NCBI GenBank assembly: GCA_016193385.1
Contig: JACPSF010000026.1
Span: 1,771-61,999, forward strand
DNA length: 60,229 bases
Reading direction: 5' to 3'
DNA from: Deltaproteobacteria bacterium
Lineage (GTDB): Bacteria; Desulfobacterota_B; Binatia; UBA9968
Part shown: positions 16,915 through 27,751 of the stretch, one piece after another
Layout of the letters: each line of letters starts with the position of its first letter
How positions within the stretch are numbered: the first letter of the stretch is position 1
The notes under the pieces: model-generated
What the model was told of the DNA's origin: nothing
Seen by the model: the letters and a program-made list of their open reading frames with translations, nothing else
The model's database searches: none
Translations under genes and position numbers: made by a program

Positions 16915-18300
16915 TTATTCCCTATGACGAATCGGCCGCAGGACCCAGTCGCGTAGGCCGCCGATGATGGGGCGGAGTCCCACCACGCTGAAAAACAGCT
17001 CTTGGCTCGAAACGGCTTGCGACGGCCTTACCTCCTGAAAGCGGCGCGATAAGAGAAAATAAGAACCGAGGCGGCAAAGCGAAGAGAGCCCAAAAAGGCT
17101 ATGCAGGGAATAGCCCAAGAGCGGCGGCAGGCGGGAGGCAAGGAAACCCCCTAGAGAGGCCCCAAAGAAAAGCGCCGTGCCATTGATGACGTTAAAATAA
17201 CCGATGCACCGAATCCGCTTCTGTGGGGTCACGGCGTCGTAGACAAAATTGGTCGCCGACAAGGTGACACCACTCCAGGCGAAGCCCGCAAACATCTGCA
17301 AGAGGCCGAGGTAAACCAGGTTGTGGGAAATCAGCCAGAGAAGGGGGACGAGCGTCGCCAGAAAGCCGGACAGCCTGAGCACGCGGACGTTCCCCACCAA
17401 ATCCGCGTGCCTCCCCCACCAGGGCAACGCGACCAGCCCGGCCACGATAGAGGCGACCTGAAGGACCATATACGTGAGATAGCTGAACTGAAGGTCGCGA
17501 AGCATGAAGACCGTAAAGAAAGGGGAGGCCAAATAGGATGAGAACGTGAGAGTAGCCACGTAGGCGATAAACTTGACGAAGTTGCTTTCTCTGAAGCGGG
17601 CTACGAACATGACAAAGGTGAAGTCGTGAGCCGGATTTTTTTTCATTGGCACATCGCTCATCTGGGCGATGTACGCCGAAGAGACCAAGCGCGCCGCAGC
17701 CCCGACCAGAAAAATGATAAAAAAGCCCACGGAGGGGGAAAACTCTCGCGTCCAGTAAAGAACGAAGCCCGCGCCTACCATGCTGAGAACCGCGATCATG
17801 CCAAGAATCCGATTGCGCCACCCAAAATAGCTACCCCGCTTGCTCAGAGGGATATAATCGCTCATCAGGCTCCCCCAGGCCGGGCCGATCAAGCCTCCGC
17901 TCATCGTGAAGAGCACCAGGAGCAACAATAAAAGCCCCAGACGAAATGAAAGCTCAACTCCCGCCAACGAAGCGATGCAAAGCAACAGAATCGCCTGTGC
18001 AACAACGGCGCGAACCAAAAATTTCAAGCGCCCGCCAAGCCAGCGGATGAGCGGCACCGCGAAGAGCTGGGAGATCGAACCCAGCAAGTTGGGTAAGGCG
18101 CTGATCCAGCCGACCTGCTGCACGGTTGCGGCCATGAACAGGGCGAAGGGGATGACGTAGTATTCGGTAACTCCCAACATGATGGCGGCAAAGATGCCGT
18201 CCTTAAAAGAAGCCCGAAGGCTTGCTCTGACATCGATCCGTCTCTGCTTTATTGGCGCCATCGGAGCAGGTTCCACCCGGACTAAACCCGACTTCCACAC
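16915..18300 (-). CDS. MFS transporter
   Basis: 461-residue major facilitator with about 12 predicted helices. After a short cationic N terminus (IKQRRIDVRASLRASFKDG) come helix 1-2 (IFAAIMLGVTEYYVIPFALFM) and the loop WLGGRLKF, then a loop 4-5 region with SKRGSYFGWRNR that resembles the MFS A-like motif. The cytoplasmic mid-loop (about 205-225) carries DVPMKKNPAHDF. The overall look matches uncharacterised DUF-type MFS proteins, not a named sugar or drug family; substrate unknown. It converges with the ABC importer and has no reverse-strand partner. Confidence 0.85.
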   Translation of the reverse strand: MWKSGLVRVEPAPMAPIKQRRIDVRASLRASFKDGIFAAIMLGVTEYYVIPFALFMAATVQQVGWISALPNLLGSISQLFAVPLIRWLGGRLKFLVRAVVAQAILLLCIASLAGVELSFRLGLLLLLLVLFTMSGGLIGPAWGSLMSDYIPLSKRGSYFGWRNRILGMIAVLSMVGAGFVLYWTREFSPSVGFFIIFLVGAAARLVSSAYIAQMSDVPMKKNPAHDFTFVMFVARFRESNFVKFIAYVATLTFSSYLASPFFTVFMLRDLQFSYLTYMVLQVASIVAGLVALPWWGRHADLVGNVRVLRLSGFLATLVPLLWLISHNLVYLGLLQMFAGFAWSGVTLSATNFVYDAVTPQKRIRCIGYFNVINGTALFFGASLGGFLASRLPPLLGYSLHSLFGLSSLCRLGSYFLLSRRFQEVRPSQAVSSQELFFSVVGLRPIIGGLRDWVLRPIRHRE

Positions 18301-18520
18301 AGAGGACTTCGGTTCACGTGACCAGAACCGAAGAGCGCGCGTGAGGCCACACCGCCTCGAAGTCTATCCAAAGACGCCCACATAAAAGTTAAAAGATTGG
18401 AACCCGCAGGCGATAACCGCTGACGAACAGACAGGCAAACCAACGTCTCTCGGAGGGAAAATGAAAGGCCCGTGCCGCTTTCTTTAGAGGAGTCGTTGCC
18501 CAGCGTCTCGGGCCACCGTG

Positions 18521-18557
18521 AGAAAATAAAAAGGGGGATTCGCTCCATCCCCCTTTT
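18521..18557 (-). terminator. Rho-independent terminator
   Basis: On the reverse strand AAAAGGGGGAT / ATCCCCCTTTT (18547-18557 and 18529-18539) form an 11-bp stem with a 7-nt loop, followed by TTTTTATTTT. It ends transcription of the small zinc-ribbon gene just upstream. Confidence 0.85.
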
Positions 18558-18588
18558 GGCTAAATTTTACGAATGCACCTGCGTCGGG

Positions 18589-18771
18589 TTAGTGTTTCGG
18601 TTCGATCCTTTTCCCGTAGCTTACCTCCCCTTTATCAACCCGGAGGGAAAAGCCGCACTCTAGATTGGTACAGGCCCAGGCCTTGAACATCACCGAAGCT
18701 CCATCCTGGCCGTAGTCCGATAATGGGATGAGCACCCCATTATTACACTTCTGGCATTTCGGCAGCTCCAT
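18589..18771 (-). CDS. Small zinc-ribbon-like protein
   Basis: 60 residues. The start ATG at 18771 is chosen because AAGGAGGAG lies just upstream; the frame extends back to 18852 without such a signal. Four cysteines in two pairs, CQKC near the N terminus and CTNLEC in the middle, suggest a zinc ribbon; between them LIPLSDYGQDGASVMFKAWA is a beta-rich spacer. Small proteins of this type are common and uncharacterised; they may bind nucleic acid or a partner protein. It is monocistronic with a strong terminator, which argues for real expression. Confidence 0.72.
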   Translation of the reverse strand: MELPKCQKCNNGVLIPLSDYGQDGASVMFKAWACTNLECGFSLRVDKGEVSYGKRIEPKH

Positions 18772-18904
18772 CTCCACTCCTCCTTTCGGCTCACCAATCG
18801 AAACCGACCCAAAGGTCGAAAAAAGTTTATAGAATATCCCGGGTGAAATCAAGCAAGCCGGTTTTGGAGGCAGTTGAGGCAGCCGCGCAGCCTTTTAAAG
18901 CAGA

Positions 18905-18941
18905 GGGGAGGGAAGGCTAACCAAGTAAGCCACCCCTCCCC
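18905..18941 (-). terminator. Hairpin, possible terminator of the Lys/Ala-rich gene
   Basis: GGGGAGGG (18905-18912) pairs with CCCTCCCC (18934-18941), with an inner GGCT/AGCC extension. No clear T-run follows on the reverse strand, so it may be a stability hairpin instead of a true intrinsic terminator. Confidence 0.4.
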
Positions 18942-18961
18942 AGAGACCGGAGGGTCCTAGG

Positions 18962-19210
18962 TTACTGACCCTTTTTCTCTTCCGCTTTTTCCTCTGCTTT
19001 TTTTGCCTTTCCCTTGGCTTTGGCTTTGCCTTTGGCTTTGGCTTTGGCCTTTGCTTTCTTCCCTTTCGCGTCGTCTTCCTTCTTTTCCATCTTTTCTACC
19101 GCCGGACTGGCCGGGGTAGCCGGAGTGGCCGGCTTGGCCTGGGCAAAGCTAACTCCGCTAAACGCCAGGGTAATTAAGGCTACAAGCAGTAGCTTGAATA
19201 CGCTTTTCAC
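18962..19210 (-). CDS. Secreted Lys/Ala-rich low-complexity protein
   Basis: 82 residues. GTG start at 19210 fixed by a textbook AAGGAGGTGA. Signal peptide 1-23 (LLLVALITLAFSGVSFA, cleavage after AQA). Then a short Pro/Thr/Ala spacer (PATPATPASP), an acidic patch and a Lys/Ala/Gly-rich tail made of repeated KAKAKG units, resembling histone-H1-like or AlgP-like tails but exported. A periplasmic polycation could bind LPS, DNA or peptidoglycan; this is inference. The tail is encoded by a hexanucleotide tract that could vary in length. Confidence 0.7.
   Translation of the reverse strand: MKSVFKLLLVALITLAFSGVSFAQAKPATPATPASPAVEKMEKKEDDAKGKKAKAKAKAKGKAKAKGKAKKAEEKAEEKKGQ
19014..19056. repeat. Hexanucleotide (TTTGGC-like) tract
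   Basis: On the + strand the sequence is a run of TTGGCT/TTGCCT/TTGGCC units encoding the Ala-Lys repeats of the reverse-strand protein. It is imperfect but long enough for slipped-strand or unequal recombination changes in steps of two residues. Confidence 0.55.
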
Positions 19211-19272
19211 AGAATCACCTCCTTCCGTGCCGTTTAGACGTCGGATCTGATCATCTCTTCAAAAGAATCTCG

Positions 19273-19301
19273 TTGACACCATCTGGGGGTAGGGGTATAG
19301 T
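19273..19301 (+). promoter_or_regulatory. Strong promoter of the kds-lpt-rpoN operon
   Basis: Perfect TTGACA (19273-19278), 17-nt spacer, TATAGT (19296-19301). Predicted start about 19308, leaving a leader of roughly 110 nt before kdsB. One of the best housekeeping-type promoters in the window. Confidence 0.75.
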
Positions 19302-19325
19302 TAAATTCCGTGATGCGCTTTCCGC

Positions 19326-19350
19326 AAGGGCCGTCGCGGCTTTTTATTTT
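19326..19350 (+). terminator. Terminator-like hairpin in the kdsB leader (attenuator candidate)
   Basis: AAGGGCCG (19326-19333), loop TCG, CGGCTTTT (19337-19344), giving four GC-rich pairs plus two G-U and two A-T pairs, running into TTTTTATTTT. It would form about 20 nt into the transcript from the promoter at 19273-19301. Confidence 0.45.
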
Positions 19351-19416
19351 CAGGCATCGGCCTCCAGACCGCCTCGCTCCTGGTCGTCTCTCAGCGCAAC
19401 TTAAGCCTCGGATTCC

Positions 19417-20190
19417 ATGACTGTCGTGGCAATTATCCCGGCCCGTTATGGCTCCACGCGATTTCCCGGAAAGCCTCTAGCCCTGATCGGCGGTAAGCCT
19501 ATGATTCAGCACGTCTACGAAAGCGCCTCTAAGGTGTCCGGCCTGGACCGCATTCTGGTCGCCACCGACGATCGCAGAATTCTCGAAACCGTAAGGGGAT
19601 TCGGCGGAGAAGCCGTCCTCACCTCTCGTAACCACCCCAGCGGCACCGATCGCTTGGCCGAAGTGGCCAAGAAGCTCAAGGCCGAATGGGTGGTGAACGT
19701 GCAGGGAGATCTGCCCTTCGTGCAACCCCGGACAATCGCGCGAACATTAAGGCCGCTGCGCCTTGATCGCTCCATCCCGATGGGAACAGCCCGGACTCCC
19801 ATCTTTCAGCGGGAAGAATGGTTCAACCCCAATGTCGTCAAGGTAGTTTCCGACGCCCACGGTTTCGCCCTTTATTTCTCCCGCGCACCGGTACCCTTTC
19901 TGCGCGAGGGAGCCCCTTCCCGCAACGGGACTAACTCCCCGGCTCTGGCTCGGGCCAGAATCTGGGGGCATCGGCATGTGGGGGTTTACATCTATCGCCG
20001 GGATTTTCTCATGAAGTTCGCCCGTCTTCGACCCACGGCGCTGGAGCGGACCGAGGGCTTGGAGCAACTGCGCGCTCTGGCGCATGGGTACCGCGTTCGT
20101 GTGGCCGACGTGGACGAGCCTTCGGTGGAAGTCGACACTCCCGAGGATCTGACGAAGGCCGAGCACTTCCTAAAGAAAAGAGGGGGATAA
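19417..20190 (+). CDS. kdsB: CMP-Kdo synthetase
   Basis: 257-residue cytoplasmic enzyme activating Kdo with CTP to CMP-Kdo before transfer to lipid A. N-terminal nucleotide-binding signature IIPARYGSTRFPGKPLA, then IQHVYESASK, the Mg-binding NVQGDLPF and the C-terminal RIWGHRHVGVYIYRRDFL and VDTPEDLTKAE, as in the family. Length is standard (about 250). First gene of the long operon, behind a strong promoter and a terminator-like leader hairpin. pyrG, which makes its substrate CTP, follows after 9 bp. Confidence 0.96.
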   Translation: MTVVAIIPARYGSTRFPGKPLALIGGKPMIQHVYESASKVSGLDRILVATDDRRILETVRGFGGEAVLTSRNHPSGTDRLAEVAKKLKAEWVVNVQGDLPFVQPRTIARTLRPLRLDRSIPMGTARTPIFQREEWFNPNVVKVVSDAHGFALYFSRAPVPFLREGAPSRNGTNSPALARARIWGHRHVGVYIYRRDFLMKFARLRPTALERTEGLEQLRALAHGYRVRVADVDEPSVEVDTPEDLTKAEHFLKKRGG

Positions 20191-22696
<2,506 letters not shown>

Positions 22697-22697
<1 letters not shown>

Positions 22698-23671
22698 TGG
22701 ACGCGGCGACCATTCTCCAACGCGCTCGGGAAGTTCTCAAGATCGAAGCGGAAGGGATCCATTCGCTGATCGACCAGCTCGACGAGAGCTTCGTGCGAGC
22801 TGTCGACTTTCTCCATACCTGCCCGGGAAAAGTGGTGGTGACCGGCATGGGCAAATCGGGCCTGATCTGCCGCAAGATCGCCGCCACGTTCTCGAGCACC
22901 GGCACACCTTCACTCTTCCTCCACGCGGGCGACGCCGGCCACGGTGATCTCGGTATGATCGTGAAAGGCGATGTGGTTCTGGCTGTCTCCAACAGCGGCG
23001 AGACCGACGAGATTTTAACACTCCTGCCCATCATCAAGCGCCTGGCGCTCAAGCTGATTGTGATCACCGGCAATCCCGAATCCACGCTGTCGCGCGCGGG
23101 CGACGTGGTCTTAAACGCGGCGGTCAAAGAAGAGGCCTGTCCGCTGGGTCTTGCGCCTACCGCCAGCACGACCGCAGCACTGGCCCTCGGCGACGCCCTG
23201 GCGGTGGTCCTGCTAGAGAAAAAAGGATTTAAGGAGGAAGACTTTGCCTTCCGACATCCCGGGGGTATCTTGGGCCGCAGGCTGCTTCTACGGGTCCAGG
23301 ATCTGATGCATCGGGGCCCAGAGCTGCCGATCGTGCGCGAAGAGACTCCGATGAAAGAGACGCTTTTGGAAATCACCTCGAAGAGACTCGGAGTGACCGG
23401 GGTGGTCAACGGCCGCGGAGATCTCGTCGGCGTGATCACCGACGGAGATCTGCGAAGGGGGCTGGAGCAAAAAGGCGATATCTTCCACCTCAAGGCGAAG
23501 GATTTGATGACCCGCGATCCCAGGACCATACCGGCCGATGCCCTGGCGGCGCGGGCTGTCGCGGTGATGGAGGAGCATTCGATCACTTCACTTTTCATTC
23601 TGGAAGATAGCGGGCGCAGACCCGAAGGTGTCGTTCACCTCCACGACCTCTTGAAAGCCGGCATCGTTTAA
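22697..23671 (+). CDS. kdsD: Arabinose-5-phosphate isomerase
   Basis: 324 residues: SIS sugar isomerase domain (about 35-170) and two CBS domains (about 205-324). It interconverts ribulose-5-phosphate and arabinose-5-phosphate, the first Kdo-specific step. Motifs: VVVTGMGKSGLICRKIAATFSSTGTPS, HGDLGMI, SNSGETDEI, TASTTAALALGDALA. The CBS pair with GDLVGVITDGDLRR and HSITSLFI is as in KdsD/KpsF; the adenylate-type ligand role is unproven. Start overlaps the kdsA stop by one base (TGATG). Confidence 0.96.
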
Positions 23672-23678
23672 CCCCCCA

Positions 23679-24218
23679 GTGAAGCGCATTCCCGCCGCGG
23701 TCCGTAAGAAGGCGCAGGATATAAAACTTCTCCTGCTGGACGTCGATGGAGTGTTAACGGACGGCTCGATCGTCATAAACGGTCGGGGAGAGGAGCTTAA
23801 GCGCTTTAATGTTCGCGACGGCGAAGGGATAAAACTCCTGAACCGGGCTGGCATTCGAATTGGGCTGATAAGCGGCCGCTATTCCCAGGCCGTGACTCAC
23901 CGCGCGAGGGAACTCGGGATCCGCATCGTCTACCAGAGGGTCCTGGATAAGGGCGAGACCTATAGAAAAGTTAAGTCCAAGACCGGCCTTGCCGATCGTG
24001 AGATTGCCTACCTCGGGGATGACCTGGGGGACCTACCCATTCTATGCCGGGCGGGTTTGGCCATAGCGGTAAGAGATGGCTGGAGCGGATTAAAAGCGCT
24101 GGTGGATTATGTGACCGAAAGCGGCGGGGGACAGGGCGCCGTAAGGGAGGTGGCAGAGCTCCTTCTGCAGGCGCAAAGCAAGTGGGAGGAAATCACCCGA
24201 AAATACTACCACCGTTAA
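23679..24218 (+). CDS. kdsC: Kdo-8-phosphate phosphatase
   Basis: 179-residue HAD-family phosphatase without cap domain, typically tetrameric. Nucleophile motif LLLDVDGVLTDGSI (about 17-30), LISGRYS for motif II, and the C-terminal YLGDDLGDLPILCRAGLAIAV for motifs III-IV. GTG start at 23679, 7 bp after kdsD. It removes phosphate from Kdo-8-P to give Kdo for KdsB. The gap downstream (100 bp) contains two hairpins, the second a good intrinsic terminator, so expression may step down here before lptC. Confidence 0.95.
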   Translation: MKRIPAAVRKKAQDIKLLLLDVDGVLTDGSIVINGRGEELKRFNVRDGEGIKLLNRAGIRIGLISGRYSQAVTHRARELGIRIVYQRVLDKGETYRKVKSKTGLADREIAYLGDDLGDLPILCRAGLAIAVRDGWSGLKALVDYVTESGGGQGAVREVAELLLQAQSKWEEITRKYYHR

Positions 24219-24264
24219 TTAGCCCCGCACGGCTAAGCAAATTTCGTGCCTGTCTGCTTTACAG

Positions 24265-24289
24265 CCACCCTCAAAGGTGGTATTTTTTT
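24265..24289 (+). terminator. Internal intrinsic terminator between kdsC and lptC
   Basis: CCACC (24265-24269), 6-nt loop, GGTGG (24276-24280), then TATTTTTTT. A second perfect hairpin TTAGCC/GGCTAA (24219-24236) lies directly after the kdsC stop, and GCACG (24227-24231) could instead pair with CGTGC (24245-24249), excluding it. Partial termination would separate Kdo synthesis from transport genes. Confidence 0.65.
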
Positions 24290-24318
24290 GTCTTAGACCC
24301 TGGTCGACCAGGTCAATC

Positions 24319-24945
24319 ATGAAACGAAAAGGTGTGAGGTCTCTCTTGCTTCTCTTAATTGGCGCCACCCTGGGCGGGGTGGGCTACAAGGTCGCGGACA
24401 CCGTCTGGACGGCGCGAGTCGATGAGATGCGCAAGGAGCCACTCAAGTTCTTGGACCGGCTCCCCGACGTTGCCCTCCAGCTTAAAGACTTCCATCGCGC
24501 AAAGATTGAAGGGGGGCGAAAGATGTGGGAGCTCTGGGGGGAAGAGGCCCGCTATCTCAAAGGGGAAAAACAGGCCGTGATCAAAAAGCCACGCTTCATC
24601 TTTTATGATAAAAATGAACGAACCCTGGAGGCCACAGGTGACGAGGGACGCCTTTTCTTCACGGATAAGGAACTAGAGGAGATGAACATGAAGGGCGACG
24701 TCCAAGTGACCTATCAGGGCTACATCCTTCGCACAGAAGAGGCTTTTTATTTCAAAAGCAAAAACCAGGTGGTTGCTCCCGGTAAGGTAACTCTCAAGGC
24801 AGAGGGGCTGGAGCTGGAGGGGGTGGGGATGGAAATCAAGCTGGAAGAAGAGAAGGTTCGTCTGCTGAAGGAGGTGAAAACCAAGGTTGATCCGAATCAG
24901 CTGGAAAACCAGGGACTAAGAGCCGATGGGAAGAGAAAGAGCTAA
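24319..24945 (+). CDS. lptC: LPS export protein LptC
   Basis: 208 residues. Start ATG 24319 places a short cationic tail (KRKG) before a single N-terminal membrane helix (LLLLIGATLGGVGYKVA), the bitopic layout of LptC. The rest is the periplasmic jellyroll of the OstA/LptC family, with alternating strands such as ARYLKGEKQAVIKKPRFIFY and LEATGDEGRLFF. It receives LPS from LptB2FG and passes it to LptA. A start at 24277 is possible but would put extra hydrophobic residues before the anchor. It overlaps lptA by 20 bp. Confidence 0.9.
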   Translation: MKRKGVRSLLLLLIGATLGGVGYKVADTVWTARVDEMRKEPLKFLDRLPDVALQLKDFHRAKIEGGRKMWELWGEEARYLKGEKQAVIKKPRFIFYDKNERTLEATGDEGRLFFTDKELEEMNMKGDVQVTYQGYILRTEEAFYFKSKNQVVAPGKVTLKAEGLELEGVGMEIKLEEEKVRLLKEVKTKVDPNQLENQGLRADGKRKS

Positions 24946-25531
24946 ACCGGGGTCAGCAAACGGGGGTTTCGGCTTATGGGCAACCCTGCTCAGTTTGCTT
25001 TTTGTCTATTCTTTCGCCCTCGCGGGCGCAGCGGGTCAAAAGTCCATCGGGGCGACAAGAGCCGAATCCTCAGGGGGTGTCTTTGGAGGCAATAAAAAGG
25101 ACCCCATTTTTATCACGTCGGACCGGATGGAGGTGGACCAGAAAAAACAGACGATCACCTATACCGGCCGCGTCGTCGCGCAGCAGGGTGATCTGATCAT
25201 GAAGAGTCAGGTGCTCACGGCTAATTACGATGCTGATATGAAAGCCCTTAATGAGGTGGTGGCAGAAGGCCAAGTCCAAGTGACGCAGGGGAATCGCGTG
25301 GCAACGGGAACCAAGGCTGTTTTCAACGACAAAAACCAGACTATCATACTCACCGGCGATCCGGTCGTACGCCAGGGAAACAGCCAAGTCTCCGGCTCGC
25401 GGATTATTTTTTTCGTCGAACAGGAACGGGCCGTGGTCGAGGGGGGAAGCCAGAGAGTCAAAGCAACGATCTTCCCGGAGGAGATTCAAAAACGAGAGAA
25501 AGAGCAGGCGAGTCCAAGCAAAGCGCGATGA
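24926..25531 (+). CDS. lptA: LPS periplasmic bridge protein LptA
   Basis: 201 residues of the OstA family. N-terminal hydrophobic segment (GLWATLLSLLFVYSFALAGAAG) as signal peptide, then the beta-jellyroll: PIFITSDRMEVDQKKQTITY, VAQQGDLIMKSQVLTANY, VEGQVQVTQGNR-like strands and the closing IIFFVEQERAVVEGG. It oligomerises between inner and outer membrane to carry LPS. Starts inside the end of lptC and ends overlapping lptB (ATGA), so the three are translationally coupled. Confidence 0.93.
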   Translation: MGRERAKPGSANGGFGLWATLLSLLFVYSFALAGAAGQKSIGATRAESSGGVFGGNKKDPIFITSDRMEVDQKKQTITYTGRVVAQQGDLIMKSQVLTANYDADMKALNEVVAEGQVQVTQGNRVATGTKAVFNDKNQTIILTGDPVVRQGNSQVSGSRIIFFVEQERAVVEGGSQRVKATIFPEEIQKREKEQASPSKAR

Positions 25532-26250
25532 TTGTACTCAAGGCTGACGGGGTCACGAAGTCGTATAATGGTCGCCGCGTGGTCGATGGGGTAAGCCTGG
25601 AGGTCAGCGGAGGTGAGGTGGTAGGGCTGCTTGGGCCTAACGGAGCGGGAAAAACCACGACTTTTCATATGATGGTCGGTCTCGTGCGCCCCGATCAAGG
25701 AAAGGTTTTCATGAACGGCGAAGATTTGACCTCCACCCCGGTTTACCTCAGGGCGCGCGCTGGCCTCAGTTACCTCCCCCAGGAACCCTCCGTTTTTCGC
25801 CGTCTCACGGTTGAGGGAAATTTGCAGGCGATCCTTGAGACTCTCGCCTTGAGCGAAGAGGAGCGCCGGGAGCGCTGCACGAGGCTCATGCAGATGCTCG
25901 GGATCTCCCACTTGGCCCGCCATAAGGCCTACACCCTATCCGGAGGCGAGCGCCGTCGGGCGGAAATCGCACGGGCCCTGGTGCTCGCCCCCTACTTTAT
26001 CCTGTTGGACGAGCCTTTCACCGGCGTGGATCCTATCGCGGTGGCGGAAATCCAAAATATCATCCGCAAGCTCACCACCAGCGGCATCGGCATTCTCATC
26101 ACCGACCACAATGTCCGTGAGACACTCGGAATTTGTGACCGGGCCTACATCCTCAATGCGGGGTCGGTCCTGGAGGAAGGAACACCGCACCGGATCGCCT
26201 CCAGCCCGAACGCCCGCAAAGTTTACCTAGGGGAGGGGTTTAGACTCTAG
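25528..26250 (+). CDS. lptB: LPS export ATPase LptB
   Basis: 240-residue ABC ATPase. Walker A GPNGAGKTT (about 37-45), Q-loop YLPQEPSVFRRLTVEGN (the LptB-typical form), signature LSGGERRRAEIARAL, Walker B FILLDEPFTGVDPIAV, and ITDHNVRETLGICDRAYI with the LptB-specific switch. It drives LPS extraction with LptF/LptG, which are not in the window. Two bases separate it from rpoN, a linkage found in very many Gram-negative genomes. Confidence 0.97.
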   Translation: MIVLKADGVTKSYNGRRVVDGVSLEVSGGEVVGLLGPNGAGKTTTFHMMVGLVRPDQGKVFMNGEDLTSTPVYLRARAGLSYLPQEPSVFRRLTVEGNLQAILETLALSEEERRERCTRLMQMLGISHLARHKAYTLSGGERRRAEIARALVLAPYFILLDEPFTGVDPIAVAEIQNIIRKLTTSGIGILITDHNVRETLGICDRAYILNAGSVLEEGTPHRIASSPNARKVYLGEGFRL

Positions 26251-26252
26251 CT

Positions 26253-27728
26253 ATGGCCCTTGAGATCAGACAGGTCCAAAAGCTGGCTCAACAGTTGGTC
26301 ATGACACCCCAGCTGCAGCAGGCGATCAAGCTGCTACAGCTCTCCCGCATCGAACTAGAGGAGATGATCGCCCATGAGCTCCAAGAAAACCCGGCGTTGG
26401 AGGAGGAAATTGCCGCCGAGGGCGGAGAAAAGCCCGAGGACGAGCCGAAGAATGACGCGGTGCCTCCCGAGAGCGCCCCGCAGCCGGAGATCAGCCGTGA
26501 GCTCTCAGCCGCGGATAAAACCGGCACGCTCGATTGGCAAGAGTATATCGAATCCCACTCCAATTCCATTCACGGCTCTTTGACGGCCGAGGCCACCCGC
26601 GATGACGACGAGGGCCCTCCCTCGCTGGAGAACACCCTGAGCAAGCCGGCATCGCTGGAAGATCACCTGATCTGGCAGCTCCGTTTGTCGGGCCTGACGG
26701 ATCGGGAGAAGTCCATCGGCGCTTACATCGTTGGGAACCTGGATGGAAACGGCTACCTCGAGGTGTCGCTAGAGGAGATCTGCCAAGCCACGGACGCCGA
26801 GCCTCCGGAGGCAGAGCGGATTCTGAAAGAAATCCAGCGGTTTGACCCCATCGGCGTGGCCGCGCGTGATTTGCGCGAGTGTCTGCTGATTCAGCTCGAG
26901 AGCCTCGGCTTGGAAGGCACCCTGGTGGCCAGCCTGGTCTCTGATCATCTCGCCCAGCTGGAGACCAGACGCTATGAAAAGTTAGCGCGGGAACTCGGGG
27001 TTACCGCAGAAGAGATCGACGAGGCTGCGCACGTGATCGCATCTCTCCAGCCCAAGCCAGCTCAGGGTTTTGAGCAGGAGGAGGCCCACACCATCATCCC
27101 TGACGTAGGGATCGAGAAGGTCGGCGACAAATACGAGGTGTTCCTGAACGACGAGGGGATTCCCCGTTTGCGGGTCAGTTCTCTGTATCGTCGGCTGGCC
27201 ACGCACGAAGGCGGAGAGGAAGCCGAGGCCAGGCAGTATCTGCAAGAGAAAGTGCGGGCAGCGGCATGGCTCATCAAAAGTATTCACCAAAGGCAGCAGA
27301 CGCTTTTCCGCGTCACGCAAAGTATTTTCAAATTTCAGAACGATTTCCTCGAGAACGGGGTTAGCCAGCTCAAGCCAATGGTATTGCGGGATGTTGCGGA
27401 AGACATCGGGATGCACGAGTCTACCGTAAGCCGAGCGACGGCCAACAAATATGTCCACACCCCTCAGGGCCTCTTCGAGCTGAAATTCTTCTTCCAAAGC
27501 GGCCTCAAGGCCGGCAACGGAGAAGATGTGGCCTCGGAGACCGTTAAAGAGAAAATCCGCGGTATCATCTCCAGCGAGGACCCGAGAAAACCCCATAGCG
27601 ACCAACACATTGCCGGGCTCCTGAGCAAGGAGGCCATCGATATCGCCCGGCGCACCGTGGCCAAGTACCGCGAGGCCATGGGCATCCTTCCCTCGTCGAA
27701 GCGGCGACAGCGTTACCTGCGAAAATAA
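26253..27728 (+). CDS. rpoN: RNA polymerase sigma-54 factor
   Basis: 491 residues. Region I (1-50) is Gln/Leu-rich and matches the activator-interacting region (LVMTPQLQQAIKLLQLSRIEL); region II (50-110) is acidic; core-binding region about 110-300; the HTH that reads -12 at about 370-400 (MHESTVSRATANKYVHTPQG); and the RpoN box near 460-470 (ARRTVAKYRE) that reads -24. All functional parts are intact. It needs AAA+ activators, none of which is encoded in this window. A matching -24/-12 promoter exists at 8111-8126. Confidence 0.97.
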   Translation: MALEIRQVQKLAQQLVMTPQLQQAIKLLQLSRIELEEMIAHELQENPALEEEIAAEGGEKPEDEPKNDAVPPESAPQPEISRELSAADKTGTLDWQEYIESHSNSIHGSLTAEATRDDDEGPPSLENTLSKPASLEDHLIWQLRLSGLTDREKSIGAYIVGNLDGNGYLEVSLEEICQATDAEPPEAERILKEIQRFDPIGVAARDLRECLLIQLESLGLEGTLVASLVSDHLAQLETRRYEKLARELGVTAEEIDEAAHVIASLQPKPAQGFEQEEAHTIIPDVGIEKVGDKYEVFLNDEGIPRLRVSSLYRRLATHEGGEEAEARQYLQEKVRAAAWLIKSIHQRQQTLFRVTQSIFKFQNDFLENGVSQLKPMVLRDVAEDIGMHESTVSRATANKYVHTPQGLFELKFFFQSGLKAGNGEDVASETVKEKIRGIISSEDPRKPHSDQHIAGLLSKEAIDIARRTVAKYREAMGILPSSKRRQRYLRK

Positions 27729-27751
27729 GGCAGCCTTACGGGAGGATCGCC

